Assembly (NCBI GenBank): GCA_025455795.1
Contig: JALOLW010000304.1
Coordinates: forward strand, 1 to 5,653
Direction: 5' to 3'
Length of the DNA: 5,653 nucleotides
From: Spirosomataceae bacterium
Lineage (GTDB): Bacteria; Bacteroidota; Bacteroidia; Cytophagales; Spirosomataceae
Shown here: piece by piece, positions 5,512-5,653 of the stretch
Layout of the letters: each line of letters begins with the position of its first letter
Numbering within the stretch: the first letter of the stretch is position 1
The notes under the pieces: generated by a model
What the model was told of the DNA's origin: nothing
The model's input: the letters and a program-made list of their open reading frames with translations, nothing else
Database searches by the model: none
Translations under genes and position numbers: made by a program

Positions 5512-5532
5512 CCCCCTCCGGGGGTTTGGGGG
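5512..5532 (-). terminator. G/C-run hairpin, terminator-like on the minus strand
   Basis: CCCCC (5512-5516) can pair with GGGGG at 5520-5524 (3-nt loop) or with a second GGGGG at 5528-5532 (11-nt loop). These pairings exclude each other. On the minus strand the stem is followed by ATTTTTTATTTATT, as in an intrinsic terminator, but no minus-strand gene runs into it within the window; it would stop antisense transcripts from asnS. On the plus strand it lies in the asnS leader, 28 bp before the start codon. It resembles G/C-run intergenic elements common in Bacteroidota. Confidence 0.5.
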
Positions 5533-5560
5533 CTATTCACTCATTCACAAATTAATAAAC

Positions 5561-5653
5561 GTGGGTCCAATTCAGATTAAACAAATCCTCGCCGAAGCCG
5601 CCGTAGGCAGCAACGTGACCGTCAAAGGCTGGGTACGCACCAAGCGCGAAAGT
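5561..5653 (+). CDS. asnS: Asparaginyl-tRNA synthetase, N-terminal fragment
   Basis: Only the first 31 codons are in the window; the gene continues past the right edge. The enzyme charges tRNA-Asn with asparagine in the cytoplasm. The visible part begins MGPIQIKQILAEA and reaches VTVKGWVRTKRES, the start of the OB-fold anticodon-binding domain. The GWVRTKR(E/D)S signature is close to E. coli AsnRS (VRGWVRTRRDS) and separates it from AspRS and LysRS. The start is GTG at 5561-5563: the frame is open back to a stop at 5504-5506 without any ATG, and GTG is the first good initiator. No Shine-Dalgarno is seen. It is preceded by duplicated promoters and a structured leader, so it is probably transcribed independently of pdxJ, though pdxJ read-through is possible since no plus-strand terminator separates them. 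Confidence 0.87.
   Translation, partial: MGPIQIKQILAEAAVGSNVTVKGWVRTKRES

Noticed and set aside
5302..5540. Minus-strand small open frames across the tandem repeat encoding a repeated peptide
   Set aside because: The repeated peptide only reflects the DNA duplication; the frames overlap pdxJ and the asnS leader and have no supporting features.
1..5653. tRNA, rRNA, insertion sequences, prophage or defence genes
   Set aside because: I saw no tRNA-like cloverleaf, transposase, terminal inverted repeats of IS type, or defence-related domain. The window reads as housekeeping and metabolic genes.

Overview
The window (5,653 bp, roughly half G+C) looks like ordinary chromosome of a Bacteroidota bacterium, most likely a Cytophagales-like one. 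Four things point there: a DUF2851 protein, a family I know mainly from Bacteroidota; a PdxJ with the Bacteroidota-type N-terminus (VNINKIAT in place of VNIDHIAT); no Shine-Dalgarno sequence ahead of any start codon; and two exact copies of the Bacteroidota housekeeping promoter (TTG, 20 nt, TAnnTTTG). The order-level placement is a guess.

Layout: 1-78 is a short leader with no supportable gene. 79-1353 (+) encodes a DUF2851 protein of unknown function. It converges on a minus-strand group of three genes, read from right to left: an alpha/beta-hydrolase esterase (4491-3781), an ATP-grasp ligase with a Lys/Ala/Pro-rich tail (3704-2604) and a YbdK-type GCS2 carboxylate-amine ligase (2510-1410). 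A strong stem-loop with a U-tract on the minus strand (1387-1359) ends this group. An AT-rich divergent region (4492-4652) separates it from pdxJ (4653-5375, +), which encodes pyridoxine 5'-phosphate synthase. The right edge holds the first 31 codons of asnS (5561 onward, +), encoding asparaginyl-tRNA synthetase.

The most striking DNA feature is a perfect 45-bp tandem duplication at the pdxJ/asnS junction (5359-5403 and 5404-5448). Each copy carries a complete promoter, so asnS appears to have two tandem identical promoters. The upstream one is partly embedded in the last codons and stop codon of pdxJ. The asnS leader then has two stem-loops.

The most interesting gene set is the minus-strand trio. 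Two different amide-bond-forming ATP-dependent ligases next to a serine hydrolase suggest a small pathway making and processing a peptide-like or gamma-glutamyl-type metabolite. It resembles the two-step logic of glutathione synthesis but uses non-canonical enzymes. The product is unknown and this role is inference. The spacers of the trio contain G/C-run palindromes and fragments of a repeated CTTTAAACTC-type sequence, one of which recurs as an exact 16-mer upstream of pdxJ.
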